DNA of 64,000 nucleotides from JAGQKC01 sp965223675 (GCA_965223675.1 OZ245013.1:2666001-2730000); one strand, 5' to 3'; positions 1 to 9,327 are shown, numbered from the stretch's first letter. Program-made: numbers and translations. Notes: generated by a model not told the origin, from the letters alone.

Positions 1-21
1 AAAAAGCAAGAAGGTCTACAC

Positions 22-300
22 ATGGTCTTCTCAAAAAAAATAAGACAGGATGCCAAACGTCAACTAGAACACATGAAAGGCATGAAACCTAGAGAATGGG
101 ATGGTCCACATGCACCAGGCATTCTCACCTTTGAGTCCCTCGATCATACTATTCTTATGGAGGTCTTCAAGAAAGAAAATGTTGCGGTGAAACAATTCAT
201 GGAATATCCGGAGGGAGAAACACCTGCCATTCGAATTTCTTGGCTCAACGGAACTGATGCACACAATGTGACAAAAACCCTAGATCATCTCAAAGAGTGA
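22..300 (+). CDS. Hypothetical 92-aa protein
   Basis: Small soluble protein of 92 residues with no signal peptide or membrane segment. The ATG is preceded by a purine-rich AAGAAGG stretch that can serve as a ribosome binding site. The sequence is charged, with a Lys/Arg-rich N-terminal helix (KKIRQDAKRQ) and a mixed alpha/beta-looking remainder. I do not recognise the family. It sits at the window edge and converges on the DUF5069 gene that follows. The orderly composition and plausible start argue that it is a real gene; no function can be assigned. Confidence 0.6.
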   Translation: MVFSKKIRQDAKRQLEHMKGMKPREWDGPHAPGILTFESLDHTILMEVFKKENVAVKQFMEYPEGETPAIRISWLNGTDAHNVTKTLDHLKE

Positions 301-357
301 CTTCCTAATACAAAAGTCTTAGGCGAAGGAACCATTAGCCATCCTAATATATTGCGG

Positions 358-768
358 TCATTCTTCATCTTGAATAATGGCTTCAAACAGAGTATCGACC
401 GGTATAACAACGGATTTGGGGTACAAAGCCCATTTCACCAAATGGAAAGTCCAGTATCCGGGATAGCCTTTTTCCCCTAACCTAGGAGCAAACGCATTCC
501 ACTCCGCAATTCGCGCAGATGTTACAGCTGGCTGAGCAAGAAACCACTGCCCAATCACCTCATCGATGGAACCAGAACTTTTGACCACTCCCAGAAAATC
601 ATTTTTTCGTAACTGAAAGAATCGTAAAAAGTGACCATCTACCCCCAATCGACTGCAAAAGGACAATCGATAGAAAAATGACAACTCCCCAGAGAGCCGC
701 AAACGGGCCTTGTCAATAAACCGTGGCAACCAGCAACAACCGGCAACTTGATCCGTTGGTTTTCGCAT
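358..768 (-). CDS. DUF5069 domain protein
   Basis: The N-terminal part carries LPRFIDKARLRLSGEL, which matches the DUF5069 signature (LPR.IDKAR..L.G.L..Y), and the body continues with a large-residue-rich segment and a C-terminal LF.A...DEE. Members are small cytoplasmic proteins of unknown function. The open frame extends to 786, but that extra leader (MWIRYN) lies inside a dispersed repeat that begins near 771 and also occurs at 6843, so I prefer the internal ATG at 768, giving 136 residues. The gene converges with the preceding hypothetical gene. Confidence 0.75.
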   Translation of the reverse strand: MRKPTDQVAGCCWLPRFIDKARLRLSGELSFFYRLSFCSRLGVDGHFLRFFQLRKNDFLGVVKSSGSIDEVIGQWFLAQPAVTSARIAEWNAFAPRLGEKGYPGYWTFHLVKWALYPKSVVIPVDTLFEAIIQDEE

Positions 769-770
769 AT

Positions 771-1053
771 TATAGCGAATCCACATACGTTCCAGTTGAA
801 CCAGGCGTGGACACGATCATGAAGAGCCCCACGGGCTCCTCGATCCACATTCGAGATTGCAGCATCAACCAACCGACATGGTGATCAAAGGTGTCCAAGC
901 TTTCAACACGAGATCAGACGCGTCACAAGAAGGAAGGTGATCCCCGCTTGGCGTGACTTCACACGATTGACGTGTTGAATGACGCAGCGAGTATCGGAGC
1001 GGAGCCACGAGGAGTGAAATCGATCCGGCATAACTGAATCGGCGATAAACATG
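771..1053. repeat. Dispersed repeat, copy 1
   Basis: The 48 bases at 771-818 match 6843-6890 at 44 positions (core GTTCCAGTTGAACCAGGC). A second block around 860-925 (core GTCCAAGCTTTCAAC) matches 6929-6994, and both copies end near TGAATCGGCGATAA. The copies keep order and orientation relative to each other, so this is one diverged element rather than chance similarity. No coding function is evident; short open frames in it are by-products of the repeat. Confidence 0.6.
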
Positions 1054-1062
1054 GTGCGACAA

Positions 1063-1590
1063 TTTTCACTGAATGAAATTCTTATGCTACATCAGAACCA
1101 TTGTTCGTAGTGAAAAAACCTGCACCTTTAGGAAAATATTTTCAAAATCACGATCACTGGACAAAGAAAAAGGGCTCATTCGCATCGATGAAAATGAGCC
1201 CTCTATAGCATTTTAACGCTTGCTTAAGCCCCTTACCCTTGCCCTCTCCCCCATCTACTGGGGGCGAAGAGATAACGGCGTCTTAGTTGAAAGTTAAAAC
1301 ACTATTAACGGCAAGGCTAGTGAAATAGACAAGTATTAAAAGCTCTAGCGAAGCCAAATACGTTCTAATCGAGAGAACCTTAGGATACGATGGTTCCGTA
1401 TCGGGGAGCCTGATAAGGTGGCACCCGTTGTTGAGGATCCCGCCCTCGTGATGATGTTGCTCACAGGAACCCACGCCCATCCTGCGTCATTCCCCATTAT
1501 CAAACATGAGAAAGTGAATTGAATCGGCTATAGCCCTATTCAGTTCGTCCTAACTTTTTCGAAGAGCTTGATATCTCAGATTTACTTCTC
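1063..1590. other. Intergenic region with terminator and relics
   Basis: About 530 bases with no credible gene. It holds the hairpin annotated separately at 1171-1202. Near 1230-1275 there is a CCTTGCCCTCTCCCCC stretch with a nearby CTGGGGGCG, of the kind seen in many bacterial intergenic repeats. A further GAATCGGCTATA motif near 1520 echoes the end of the dispersed repeat. Confidence 0.5.
1171..1202 (-). terminator. Hairpin terminator (minus strand)
   Basis: Perfect 10-bp arms AGGGCTCATT / AATGAGCCCT separated by 12 bases. Read on the minus strand, the hairpin is followed by TTTTTCTTTG, as in a factor-independent terminator. It lies downstream of the small secreted protein gene at 1591-1836 and closely resembles the hairpin at 3831-3864 downstream of that gene's paralogue. 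Confidence 0.6.
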
Positions 1591-1836
1591 CTACTTCGTG
1601 AGCCTCTTGGAACCTGTATGCACCAGGTCTTTTATGGATTTTTTCGCTTTATCTTTGTCCACTTCTTTCTTTTCTGAGACGTGACCAGACGAACTGGATT
1701 TATGACCAGACCCACTTTGTGCTTGCAACTTCTTGAACGCGTCTTGTGCAGAACCCGCAAAACCTGAGATTGGGAGAAGAGTCAAAACCCCGGCTATCAT
1801 AGCCATCATCATTATTGGTGTAATACGTACGCTCAT
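1591..1836 (-). CDS. Small secreted protein, paralogue A
   Basis: An 81-residue protein with a clear Sec signal peptide (hydrophobic MMMAMIAGVLTLLP, probable cleavage after GFAG) and a short mature part rich in Lys, Ser and Gly that is probably disordered or helical. A strong AGGAGG ribosome binding site stands a few bases before the ATG. It resembles the 89-residue gene at 3936-4205 in layout: signal peptide, then (A)DA..KL, a Ser/Lys-rich linker and a KK..L terminus. The family is not recognised. Export to the periplasm or outside is likely; the role is unknown. Confidence 0.65.
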   Translation of the reverse strand: MSVRITPIMMMAMIAGVLTLLPISGFAGSAQDAFKKLQAQSGSGHKSSSSGHVSEKKEVDKDKAKKSIKDLVHTGSKRLTK

Positions 1837-2309
1837 ACAAACCCCTCCTGATTAAAACAAATTTATATATGTTTCTCAGCCTCAGATTGACCTTTGCCTG
1901 AGAGAATGCCACCCACGGCAGCAATCCTCATTACTTTTCTGAAGCATGCAACTATAATTTTCCTCACTGACATTCAGTTAATATACAAGTAAAGTGCTTT
2001 ATAACCCTATTGATCGAATATTTTGCCATCGCCAGGAATTTCAAGCCTTCCCATTCATGAAGCAAGACATGTTCCCCCTGGACGTTAACAATTCAAAATG
2101 TCGACAATTCAATGGTTTAATATCGCTTGGAACAGAGTGGAACACGAGAAGATTTTCAGAAAGGTGTAGGCCTCAGGATTCAGGGTAACTTTGTAGCTTC
2201 CTTCACACAAAAGAAATCTCGGAGGTCCTGTTGAAGGTCAGGCCATGATGATGAACGACTGGTTGAAAAGGCTAGTTCTCTAAGATTGCGTATGGAAGGG
2301 AAAATACAA
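1837..2309. other. Intergenic region, no recognised feature
   Basis: About 470 bases between two minus-strand genes. Apart from the ribosome binding site and presumably the promoter of the 1591-1836 gene, I see no gene, hairpin or repeat. The plus-strand open frame of 64 codons in it has no ribosome binding site and an unprotein-like composition. Confidence 0.4.
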
Positions 2310-3131
2310 TCAAGATTTTTTGACGTTCTCAAATGTTTGTATTGAATGTTGCTGGTGAGGAACCTGGCGATGGCGATACCGAACTATACATCGAATAGCC
2401 TTGGCGCCATCTCTCCATGTAATTTTCTTCCCCGCTACCCGAGTACGAGGATAATAGGAGATCGGGACTTCGCAAATCCGCCATTGCTTCTTTGCGATTT
2501 TACTTGTGAGTTCTAACTCCAACTCAAAACCAGGTTCGTTCAGCGTCATGTGTTCTATCACTGATCGTTTAAAAACCTTATACCCCGTCCAGACATCAGA
2601 CAAAGACAACCCTGTAAACATATTTGAAAGTGTCGTGATGAATTGATTTCCGATAAAGCCGGCAGTAGTCCATGGTGGAATCTCACGGCTGAGAAATCTC
2701 GAACCATAGACGACATCAACCGTATCGTTCAGAATAGGCATCAAAAGCTGATGGTAGTCTCCTGGATCATATTCAAGATCGGCATCTTGAACCAAAATAA
2801 CCTCTCCACTGGCATCTAGAAATCCTCGACATAATGCAGCACCTTTTCCACGATTTTGCTCTTGATACAAGACCTTAATGTTTTCACGAGCCACGCAATT
2901 GCCAGATTGAATTGCTGACTTCCAGCTCCACCTTGTTTCTGGGGTTTTTTGAAATTCCTGAAGCCATGAACTTGTTCCATCCGTAGAGCCGTCATCTACG
3001 ATAATGATCTCCTTTCTTACTTCTTTCAGTTCAACCTGAAGCACTCTCCGAAGAAGTTCTTCAATCGTATCCCGTTCGTCAAATACCGGGATTATAATAG
3101 ATACGGTTGTCTTATTGGACTCATTAATCAT
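2310..3131 (-). CDS. Glycosyltransferase family 2 (DPM1-like)
   Basis: GT2-type GT-A fold enzyme that would transfer a sugar from a nucleotide donor to a lipid or polysaccharide acceptor at the cytoplasmic membrane face. Visible motifs are VSIIIPVFDERDTI at the N terminus, EIIIVDDGSTDGT, NRGKGAALCRGF and the metal-binding DADLEY, in the order found in dolichol-/undecaprenyl-phosphate sugar transferases. There are no C-terminal membrane helices. The ATG at 3131 gives 273 residues; a TTG at 3158 would add nine. Neither has a strong ribosome binding site. It stands alone, without other polysaccharide genes, so its acceptor is unknown. Confidence 0.85.
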   Translation of the reverse strand: MINESNKTTVSIIIPVFDERDTIEELLRRVLQVELKEVRKEIIIVDDGSTDGTSSWLQEFQKTPETRWSWKSAIQSGNCVARENIKVLYQEQNRGKGAALCRGFLDASGEVILVQDADLEYDPGDYHQLLMPILNDTVDVVYGSRFLSREIPPWTTAGFIGNQFITTLSNMFTGLSLSDVWTGYKVFKRSVIEHMTLNEPGFELELELTSKIAKKQWRICEVPISYYPRTRVAGKKITWRDGAKAIRCIVRYRHRQVPHQQHSIQTFENVKKS

Positions 3132-3158
3132 TTTGCTTTTAGCAACCGAGAGCCACAA

Positions 3159-3935
3159 ATCACAGAATTCCCAGGATACAAGGCTATCATCGCATATCGA
3201 CGCCTAGGACACCAGCAAGCAACTATGGTTAAAACCATGAACGTCTGAAGCTCTCATAAAAAAAGATGGAAGTATAGAGACAAGTTTCGTATGAAACTTC
3301 TATGGTGCGTAGAAAGTAAGAAGACTGTAGTGCAGGGATCCTCGTGAGAACAATTATCACTCAATGAAAAGTGAAAAACCCCAACGGACTTCACCTAATC
3401 TTCGACCTCTGTCCGTTTGAGACACCACCTTTCAATTATAGCGAAGCTAAATAAACTCCCTATGCGCCATCATGACGTTCTGCACGGTTATCAATAGGTC
3501 ATACCTTGGAAGGTTATACCCGCTTGGATCTCCTAACGAATGCTTGCGGTTTGATATGACGTATTGGATACCAACATTGAGCGAGTTGACACTTTATCGT
3601 TTCGGTATAACTGAATCGGTTATCACATGGCTCTGAAAAAGCAAGAATCCTTATTGTTTCACATAAGATGAGCGGTCATTTTGTGGGAAACGTATGGCCA
3701 TCTGAAAGTCACAAAACCCTCCTGATCACAATGGCCAAATCAAGTATCAGTTTTCGATCCGCCAATGATTCACTCAAGAATTGAATAGTACATCAACGAA
3801 CCTCGAAGCAGGCAAGATGGCGCGAAGAAAAAGGACTCATTCACATCAATGCGAATGAGTCCTTTCTACAAGTAGGGTTAGAGGGTATAAAAGTGAGAAT
3901 ATTAAACTAACCCCACACAGATTTTGGCGTGAGGT
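3159..3935. other. Intergenic region with diverged repeat remnants
   Basis: About 780 bases without a credible gene. The stretch 3470-3640 loosely follows the second half of dispersed repeat copy 1 (919-1053), including CCCGCTTGG and a close match to GTATAACTGAATCGG. The hairpin at 3831-3864 is annotated separately. The rest shows nothing I can name. Confidence 0.4.
3831..3864 (-). terminator. Hairpin terminator (minus strand)
   Basis: Perfect 12-bp arms AAGGACTCATTC / GAATGAGTCCTT with a 10-base loop. On the minus strand it is followed by TTTTTCTTCG. It lies about 70 bases after the stop of the small secreted protein gene at 3936-4205 and is a near copy of the hairpin at 1171-1202. Confidence 0.65.
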
Positions 3936-4205
3936 CTACTTCTCTAACTTCTTTCCTTTGTCTAACAGTTCTTTCCCGGTTTTTTGAGCTTTCTCTTTTA
4001 GACTGGAATCCGAAGAACCCGCCTCATTGGCTTCATCTGCCTTGCTCGAAGCCGATGAAGAAGATTCCGCTTTAATATCCGATGCCTTTTCTTTGAGTTT
4101 ATTCATCGCATCTGCAGCATTCTCAGCAAAGACGGATGCTGGAACTAATACGAACATGGCAACAAAAGCCATAGTCATAAGACTGGTGATGAGACGTGAA
4201 ACCAT
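3936..4205 (-). CDS. Small secreted protein, paralogue B
   Basis: An 89-residue protein with a Sec signal peptide (hydrophobic core MAFVAMFVLVP, likely cleavage after VFA). The mature part is rich in Ala, Ser, Lys and Glu (NAADAMNKLKEKASD, then a Ser-rich linker and KEKAQKTGKELLDKGKKLEK). This composition suggests an extended helix or disordered periplasmic protein. An AGGAGG ribosome binding site precedes the ATG. It is a diverged paralogue of the gene at 1591-1836, and each is followed by a similar terminator hairpin, which suggests duplication of the whole unit. Function unknown. Confidence 0.65.
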   Translation of the reverse strand: MVSRLITSLMTMAFVAMFVLVPASVFAENAADAMNKLKEKASDIKAESSSSASSKADEANEAGSSDSSLKEKAQKTGKELLDKGKKLEK

Positions 4206-4862
4206 TTGAACACCTCCTGTGTTTGATAAGTAGAGGGTTTCTCAGTTTCCTTCCCTTAGAAACCGAGGATCTCATTAAATTTGAACGGTGAAAAAAAGAA
4301 GAAGCAAATCATGTTCCTTTAATAATCCATTATATAACCAAACATAAACGGCCAAGATATCAATGGTTTCTAATTGTCGTCAAAGTAAACACGGTTGTAG
4401 ATAAAGAAGGATGATGTAGGGACTAGGCTTCAGTAGAGAAGGGGAATACCTTCACCCGTGCAAATACAATGAATACCTCTGTCTTAACAAGATCACGGTT
4501 ACATAGACATAGATTCAATCATCACACAAAAACGAAGGGATATACTTGCCAGCCAGATCACCATAACAGTCGTTGCCAGAGGGACATCTCACATCAGTCA
4601 AATATGGGTTTTTTGACTTGATTTGTATCAGTAAATTTTGACCACCCACGTGACTCTTGAGTCAACACCCCTTTAGTTTTACAAGATACTTGCTACATTT
4701 TCCCGCCTCCGTTTAAAAACATAATCGAATGCACCCGACTAATCTTGACGAACAGATCGTAAAAGAAAGCCTTCTCACACTTTTGATCATGTGATAGAGT
4801 GCCCACTTTTTAGAGATGTCGTAAGTCAAGACCTACTGATCTCTGACAGTACAAACGTCTAC
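4206..4862. other. Long leader region upstream of TonB receptor
   Basis: About 650 bases between the secreted protein gene and the receptor start. I looked for a cobalamin riboswitch or a Fur-like box and could not recognise either. The region is AT-rich and probably holds divergent promoters. A GTG at 4791 opens the receptor frame early, but this leader does not look like protein. Confidence 0.4.
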
Positions 4863-6860
4863 ATGTTCCGATACAACAATTACTCCCACTGGCGCATTAT
4901 CACAAACCAGTTTTTTACCCTCTCCATAATAATCTTATGGATGTTGTTCACGCTCGATCCCCCTGCCGTTTTATATGCACAAGAGCAGTCTGAGATCCTT
5001 CAACTGGACCCGTTTATCGTCAGTGCTTCCGCTCTTCCGACTCCACTGACCCAAACACCTGCCAGTGCGACTGTGATTACTCGCACTGACATTGAACGCC
5101 AACAAGCTCACCGGGTCAGCGAGATCCTGCAGCAGGTCGAAGGTCTCCACATCGATGAGATGGGCGGACGAGGAGGAATTAGTTCCGTCTATGTTCGCGG
5201 TGGTGATCCCAACTTCACGTTAGTCATGATTGACGGTGTTCCGATCAATGATCCGACGAATCAACGTGGAGGCTCGGTTGATCTTTCGAGTCTCACTCCC
5301 GAACGGATCAAGCAGATCGAAATCGTTCGCGGGCCACTCTCCGCACGATATGGATCCGAAGCCGTTTCGGGAGTCATCAACATTCTGACTCAAACAGGAG
5401 AAAAAGAGGCGCATCAATCTCTTCGACTTGCAGCTGGACGTTTTGGATATACTCGTGAAGTTCTTCAGGCCAATGGACCGCTTGGACCAGCTACCTATTC
5501 ACTATCGCTGTCCCACACACGAAATGATGCACAGGTCGAGAATGATCGATTTGAACTAGGGACAGTTGGTTGGCATGTGAATTGGGTGAATGATCTTCCA
5601 TTCAGTCTTCGAATGACTGGACAATTTACGCATACATCGACACGATCTTTTCCAGAAGGCAGTGGAGGACCACGCTTAGCCATTTTACGCGATACTGAAA
5701 AACGAAAGACCTATGAGCTTGTGTCTGGACTTCATCTTGACCATTACCTTACGGATGATTGGCAACAAACAGTCTCAGTCAATCTCTTTCGACGCACTCA
5801 GGACAATGACAATCCTGGAGTTTTATCGACCCCCACGATGTTTCAAATACCTCCGAATATATTTGACACGACCTACACTCGAATTCAACCCAATTGGCAA
5901 CATATGATTAATCTGACTCCCGATTGGTCGTTCGCAGGTGGCATTCAACTCACGACAGAAATTGGTAAACGAAAGGGCATTCAAGAATTGACGGCTCTTG
6001 GGGCTCCTGTTGATCAGAGGACGGACTTTCAAAATACTCGATCAACTAGTGCAGTATTCGCGGAATCGTCTGTCACACTGTTTACAGATTTTCAGGTCAC
6101 CGGTGGTGTTCGGGTGGACATTCCTGAAGGGTTCAGGACTGAAGTCACTCCGCGACTGTCTCTGAGCTACCAGACCACCCCTTCAACGCGTTTTCGTGCC
6201 GGCTACGGAGAAGGTTTTAAATTACCAAGCATGACGAGCCTTGGTGATCCCATCATCGGAAATTCTCAGCTCAAGCCAGAAAGCAGTCGAGGATGGGACG
6301 TTGGTGTTCAACACAGCGTGGTTAAGGATGCTCTACAAATTGAACTCACCTATTTTCGTAACCGATTTACGAAGTTGATTGATCTGGACCCCTCCCTGGC
6401 GAGAATGGGAGTCTTCCGCCTCGTCAACCTCCAAACCGTAAAAACTCATGGCCTTGAATTTTCCACTCACATGACTCCACTGACCGGTTTTTCGGCTAAG
6501 GGATTTGTAACGTACCTGGAGACCGATATCCAAGGGACTTCAGACTCGCTTCGTAATCGCCCGAAGTGGAGCGGTGGTGTGATCCTAACGGCTCAACCCT
6601 CTCCGCAGTGGTCTGTACGAACCCAAGTCCGAGCCGTCGGAAAACGTTTTGATCTTCAAATTCCTACTCAAGAAGAAAAGGTTGGGGGATATGTCAAAGC
6701 AGACCTGACAGTAACCTATCACCCAACCCCAACATGGCATTTATTTGGGATACTTGAAAATTTCACTAATGCTGCCTACGAAGAGTTCCTAGGCTTCCCA
6801 GGACCCCGTTTTACTTTCAGATTTGGGCTGGAATATCAACATTATCGCGAATCCAAATAA
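4863..6860 (+). CDS. TonB-dependent outer membrane receptor
   Basis: Outer-membrane receptor of about 665 residues for uptake of a siderophore, cobalamin or similar ligand, powered by TonB. After a hydrophobic signal (FFTLSIIILWMLF, ending near LYAQ) comes a TonB-box-like LDPFIVSAS. The plug domain follows (ASATVITRTDIERQQAHRVSEIL, SSVYVRGGDPNFTLVMIDGVPIND, IVRGPLSARYGSEAVSGVINI), then a 22-strand-type barrel ending in FTFRFGLEY. The layout is closest to BtuB-like receptors; the ligand cannot be read from sequence. I chose the ATG at 4863 because it places the signal peptide near the N terminus; the frame opens at GTG 4791. No TonB/ExbBD or ABC transporter genes are adjacent. The stop codon lies inside dispersed repeat copy 2. 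Confidence 0.88.
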   Translation: MFRYNNYSHWRIITNQFFTLSIIILWMLFTLDPPAVLYAQEQSEILQLDPFIVSASALPTPLTQTPASATVITRTDIERQQAHRVSEILQQVEGLHIDEMGGRGGISSVYVRGGDPNFTLVMIDGVPINDPTNQRGGSVDLSSLTPERIKQIEIVRGPLSARYGSEAVSGVINILTQTGEKEAHQSLRLAAGRFGYTREVLQANGPLGPATYSLSLSHTRNDAQVENDRFELGTVGWHVNWVNDLPFSLRMTGQFTHTSTRSFPEGSGGPRLAILRDTEKRKTYELVSGLHLDHYLTDDWQQTVSVNLFRRTQDNDNPGVLSTPTMFQIPPNIFDTTYTRIQPNWQHMINLTPDWSFAGGIQLTTEIGKRKGIQELTALGAPVDQRTDFQNTRSTSAVFAESSVTLFTDFQVTGGVRVDIPEGFRTEVTPRLSLSYQTTPSTRFRAGYGEGFKLPSMTSLGDPIIGNSQLKPESSRGWDVGVQHSVVKDALQIELTYFRNRFTKLIDLDPSLARMGVFRLVNLQTVKTHGLEFSTHMTPLTGFSAKGFVTYLETDIQGTSDSLRNRPKWSGGVILTAQPSPQWSVRTQVRAVGKRFDLQIPTQEEKVGGYVKADLTVTYHPTPTWHLFGILENFTNAAYEEFLGFPGPRFTFRFGLEYQHYRESK

Positions 6861-7030
6861 GTTCCAGTTGAACCAGGCTTGGACACGATCGGTAAGAATA
6901 GTGAGCACCGTGACACTCCGCCTAGATTGAAGCATCAAACCAGCTGATATGGGTATCACAGGCGTCCAAGCTTTCAACGTGGTATCACACGCTTCAAGGG
7001 TACGGAAATTCATTGAATCGGCGATAAGAT
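6843..7030. repeat. Dispersed repeat, copy 2
   Basis: Starts within the last codons of the TonB receptor gene and runs about 190 bases. Block one (6843-6890) matches 771-818 at 44 of 48 positions. Block two (6929-6994) shares GTCCAAGCTTTCAAC with copy 1, and the end carries TTGAATCGGCGATAA. Because the receptor stop codon lies in the repeat, insertion may have replaced the original 3' end of the gene. Confidence 0.6.
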
Positions 7031-7135
7031 GACTCCTCAGGCTCCCTAGGCCTAATTTTTTCTTAAGCCTCCCCTTTTTCCACCGAAACAATAGGTAAGG
7101 GTAGTATCCTGACTTTAAAACCGTAGGAGATTAGA

Positions 7136-8170
7136 TTGGTCGACAACAACTCACAAATACGCATGACCTCAAAAAAATTGGGGACAGACTTCAAGAGCAA
7201 TTCAAACGAAGACTTACCACTGTTTGACCGTTTACGCCAGTCTTTGAGTCTTCCGCCTCTTCCTCCTGTTGCCTCTCAGATCATGAAGATGTGCCGAAAT
7301 CAGGACACTGAGGTGGAAAAACTAGCAGAGGTTATTAGCCAAGACCCAGCGGTCGTGGCCCGACTCCTTCAGATTGCAAATTCCAGTTATTATGGCGGGG
7401 CTCGGCATAAAGTCACGAGCATCGTCCAAGCCGTCACCCTGCTCGGGATGGATGCTGTGGGTTCTTTAGCCTTATCTTTCTGCTTCTACCGATTGTGTCG
7501 GGACATGGATCACCCGGAGCGTTCAGGAATGGACCATGTTAAATTCTGGCGTCGCTCAATTATCGCAAGCATCGCCGGTCGAGCATTAGGGCAATGGAAG
7601 AAAGTCGGAGACCCTGAACTTGTATTTCTAGCCGCACTCCTACAAGACATCGGACTCTTGGCGTTAAACGGAGTCGAGCCTGAAGTCATGCGGACCCTCA
7701 CGATGAACGCCAAAGACGACCACACACAGCTCCAGATATTCGAAACAGAGCATTTTGGATGTGATCACGCCAAGGTAGGGAGCTGGGTCGCAGAATCCTG
7801 GCAGCTTCCAGAAGAATTTCAAACAGCCATTGCCAATAGCCATCACCCAGGTGACCGAGACGATTACCAAGAAGAGCAAAGAAAGATCGTACGTTGTGTT
7901 GCGCTTTCAGGTCGGCTTGCGGATATATGGTGTCGTTCAGATACAGAAAAGGTCGTACACGATGCGACAACAGCGGCGAAAGATTTACTTGACCTGAATC
8001 CTGAAGATCTCCAAACCATCTTGACCAAAATTCCCGAGGGTCTTTCTGAAATTGCGAGTTTTTTCCAGGTCCATATCGGAAATGCAGAGGAGATAAATCG
8101 GCCACTTCAAACCGCCACGAAAATTCTTCTTTCAGATTCTATCAACGATACTTCGCAAGAAGACACGTGA
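7136..8170 (+). CDS. HDOD domain signalling protein
   Basis: 344-residue cytoplasmic protein. Residues about 35-235 form an HDOD domain: LPPLPPVASQIMKMC, LAEVISQDPAVVARLLQIANSSYYG, then V.SI.QAV.LLGMDAV. The region HD-type phosphodiesterases use for metal binding is not conserved, as is usual in HDOD proteins, which act as signalling or regulatory modules rather than enzymes. The start is TTG, chosen because TAGGAGA lies at ideal distance; no ATG fits as well. It is convergent with the GGDEF gene, 23 bases apart, which makes a functional link with c-di-GMP signalling plausible but unproven. Confidence 0.85.
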   Translation: MVDNNSQIRMTSKKLGTDFKSNSNEDLPLFDRLRQSLSLPPLPPVASQIMKMCRNQDTEVEKLAEVISQDPAVVARLLQIANSSYYGGARHKVTSIVQAVTLLGMDAVGSLALSFCFYRLCRDMDHPERSGMDHVKFWRRSIIASIAGRALGQWKKVGDPELVFLAALLQDIGLLALNGVEPEVMRTLTMNAKDDHTQLQIFETEHFGCDHAKVGSWVAESWQLPEEFQTAIANSHHPGDRDDYQEEQRKIVRCVALSGRLADIWCRSDTEKVVHDATTAAKDLLDLNPEDLQTILTKIPEGLSEIASFFQVHIGNAEEINRPLQTATKILLSDSINDTSQEDT

Positions 8171-8193
8171 TAAACGTACGCCCTGCCCAAGCT

Positions 8194-9327
8194 TTATACG
8201 GCAACTAACTCTGAAGCAACACAGAGACGATCACGGCCTGTTTCTTTCGCGTGATACAACGCACGATCTGCGCGTTCGACCCACGACCCAACCGACTCTC
8301 CGGGCACAAGTTGCGCTAAACCGATAGAGGCGGTCACCATAATTTCAGTTCCTTCATGTTCAAATGGCTGACTTCTGATGGCTTCCAGTAACCGTTCCGC
8401 AATGCGTGTACTGACGTCTAATCCATCGCCTTGCAACAAGACCACCATTTCTTCGCCTCCATAGCGGGCAAGAAAGTCTGACTTTCTTAGAAAGATAGAG
8501 ACCAATCTGTTGGCGAATTGTTGCAAGACTGCATCTCCTGCTCGATGTCCATACGTATCATTTACGTGCTTGAAATGGTCAATATCAACCATGAATAGGC
8601 TTGCCGCTGACCCTGATAGAAAACTGAGACCAACCACATTCTCCAACTGAGTATCTAATGCTGCACGATTGAACAGTTGCGTTAATGGATCTAACTCCAT
8701 CTGCTTTCGCGCCTGTCCTAATTCAGCCTGTACTTTTTGGAGCTTTGACCCTAATGTTTCGACATCAGCTTTCTGTCGCTCTTTTCTTTCTTCAATCAGT
8801 TGACTGAGTGCATGAACCGTCTTCAATAAAGCTCTCTTCATGTCCTCTGCGGAATTCTTTTCTGTCGCAGCTTGCAACCCTCCGATGTGATCGACCATTT
8901 GCCGATCGGTCTCCTGATCTTCAATGACAGCTCGACCAATGGTTTGCGTGAATGTGAGAAGAACATCTCGTAGATCTCCCAGGCTTTCAGTCACATATTT
9001 TTTTTCATGCTGGCGGTGGGTATTCATGAAACGATTGAGTCCTCCCCAATCTCGCCGACCATCAGTCAATGGCTCAGCGTCATCAGCAACCGAGCTACCC
9101 ACCAAGACGTGCATGGCCCATCGTTCGAATTCTTTTTCGATATCTTTTGCCTCCAGGTGATCGAGATCAAAGGAATGCCGACCTAATACTCGCATAACTT
9201 TCGCTAATGCCTCAGTGCCTTGTTCGCCCTGTTCCTGACGACTTGCAGCAGGTTGTTCATTGACAGAACCATTGTTCGATGTCATCTGACCAGCTTTTTT
9301 CTCGCTCCCTGACCATCTTTTAAACAT
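8194..9327 (-). CDS. Diguanylate cyclase (GGDEF protein)
   Basis: Makes cyclic di-GMP from two GTP. The C-terminal GGDEF domain (about residues 212-372) carries LDPLTQLFNRAALD, the metal-binding FMVDIDHFK.VND, GH..GD and the active-site GGEEM at 290-294. An RKSD I-site five residues before it indicates product inhibition. The N-terminal 200 residues contain no membrane segment; they are helical, with a coiled-coil-like stretch at about 165-210 leading into the catalytic domain, so it is probably cytosolic and regulated by an uncharacterised N-terminal helical domain. The ATG is preceded by AAGGAGG. Confidence 0.9.
   Translation of the reverse strand: MFKRWSGSEKKAGQMTSNNGSVNEQPAASRQEQGEQGTEALAKVMRVLGRHSFDLDHLEAKDIEKEFERWAMHVLVGSSVADDAEPLTDGRRDWGGLNRFMNTHRQHEKKYVTESLGDLRDVLLTFTQTIGRAVIEDQETDRQMVDHIGGLQAATEKNSAEDMKRALLKTVHALSQLIEERKERQKADVETLGSKLQKVQAELGQARKQMELDPLTQLFNRAALDTQLENVVGLSFLSGSAASLFMVDIDHFKHVNDTYGHRAGDAVLQQFANRLVSIFLRKSDFLARYGGEEMVVLLQGDGLDVSTRIAERLLEAIRSQPFEHEGTEIMVTASIGLAQLVPGESVGSWVERADRALYHAKETGRDRLCVASELVAV

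Noticed and set aside
639..872. 77-codon minus-strand frame overlapping DUF5069
   Set aside because: Overlaps a recognised gene in another frame and consists half of dispersed repeat.
865..1062. Short minus-strand frames sharing LKAWTP and AWFNWN with 6789-7091
   Set aside because: The similarity comes from the dispersed repeat; neither frame has conserved ends or a ribosome binding site.
1994..2188. 64-codon plus-strand frame
   Set aside because: No Shine-Dalgarno sequence, random-looking composition, no family.
4206..4862. Possible cobalamin riboswitch upstream of the TonB receptor
   Set aside because: No conserved B12-box or core could be aligned by eye; only general AT-rich leader.
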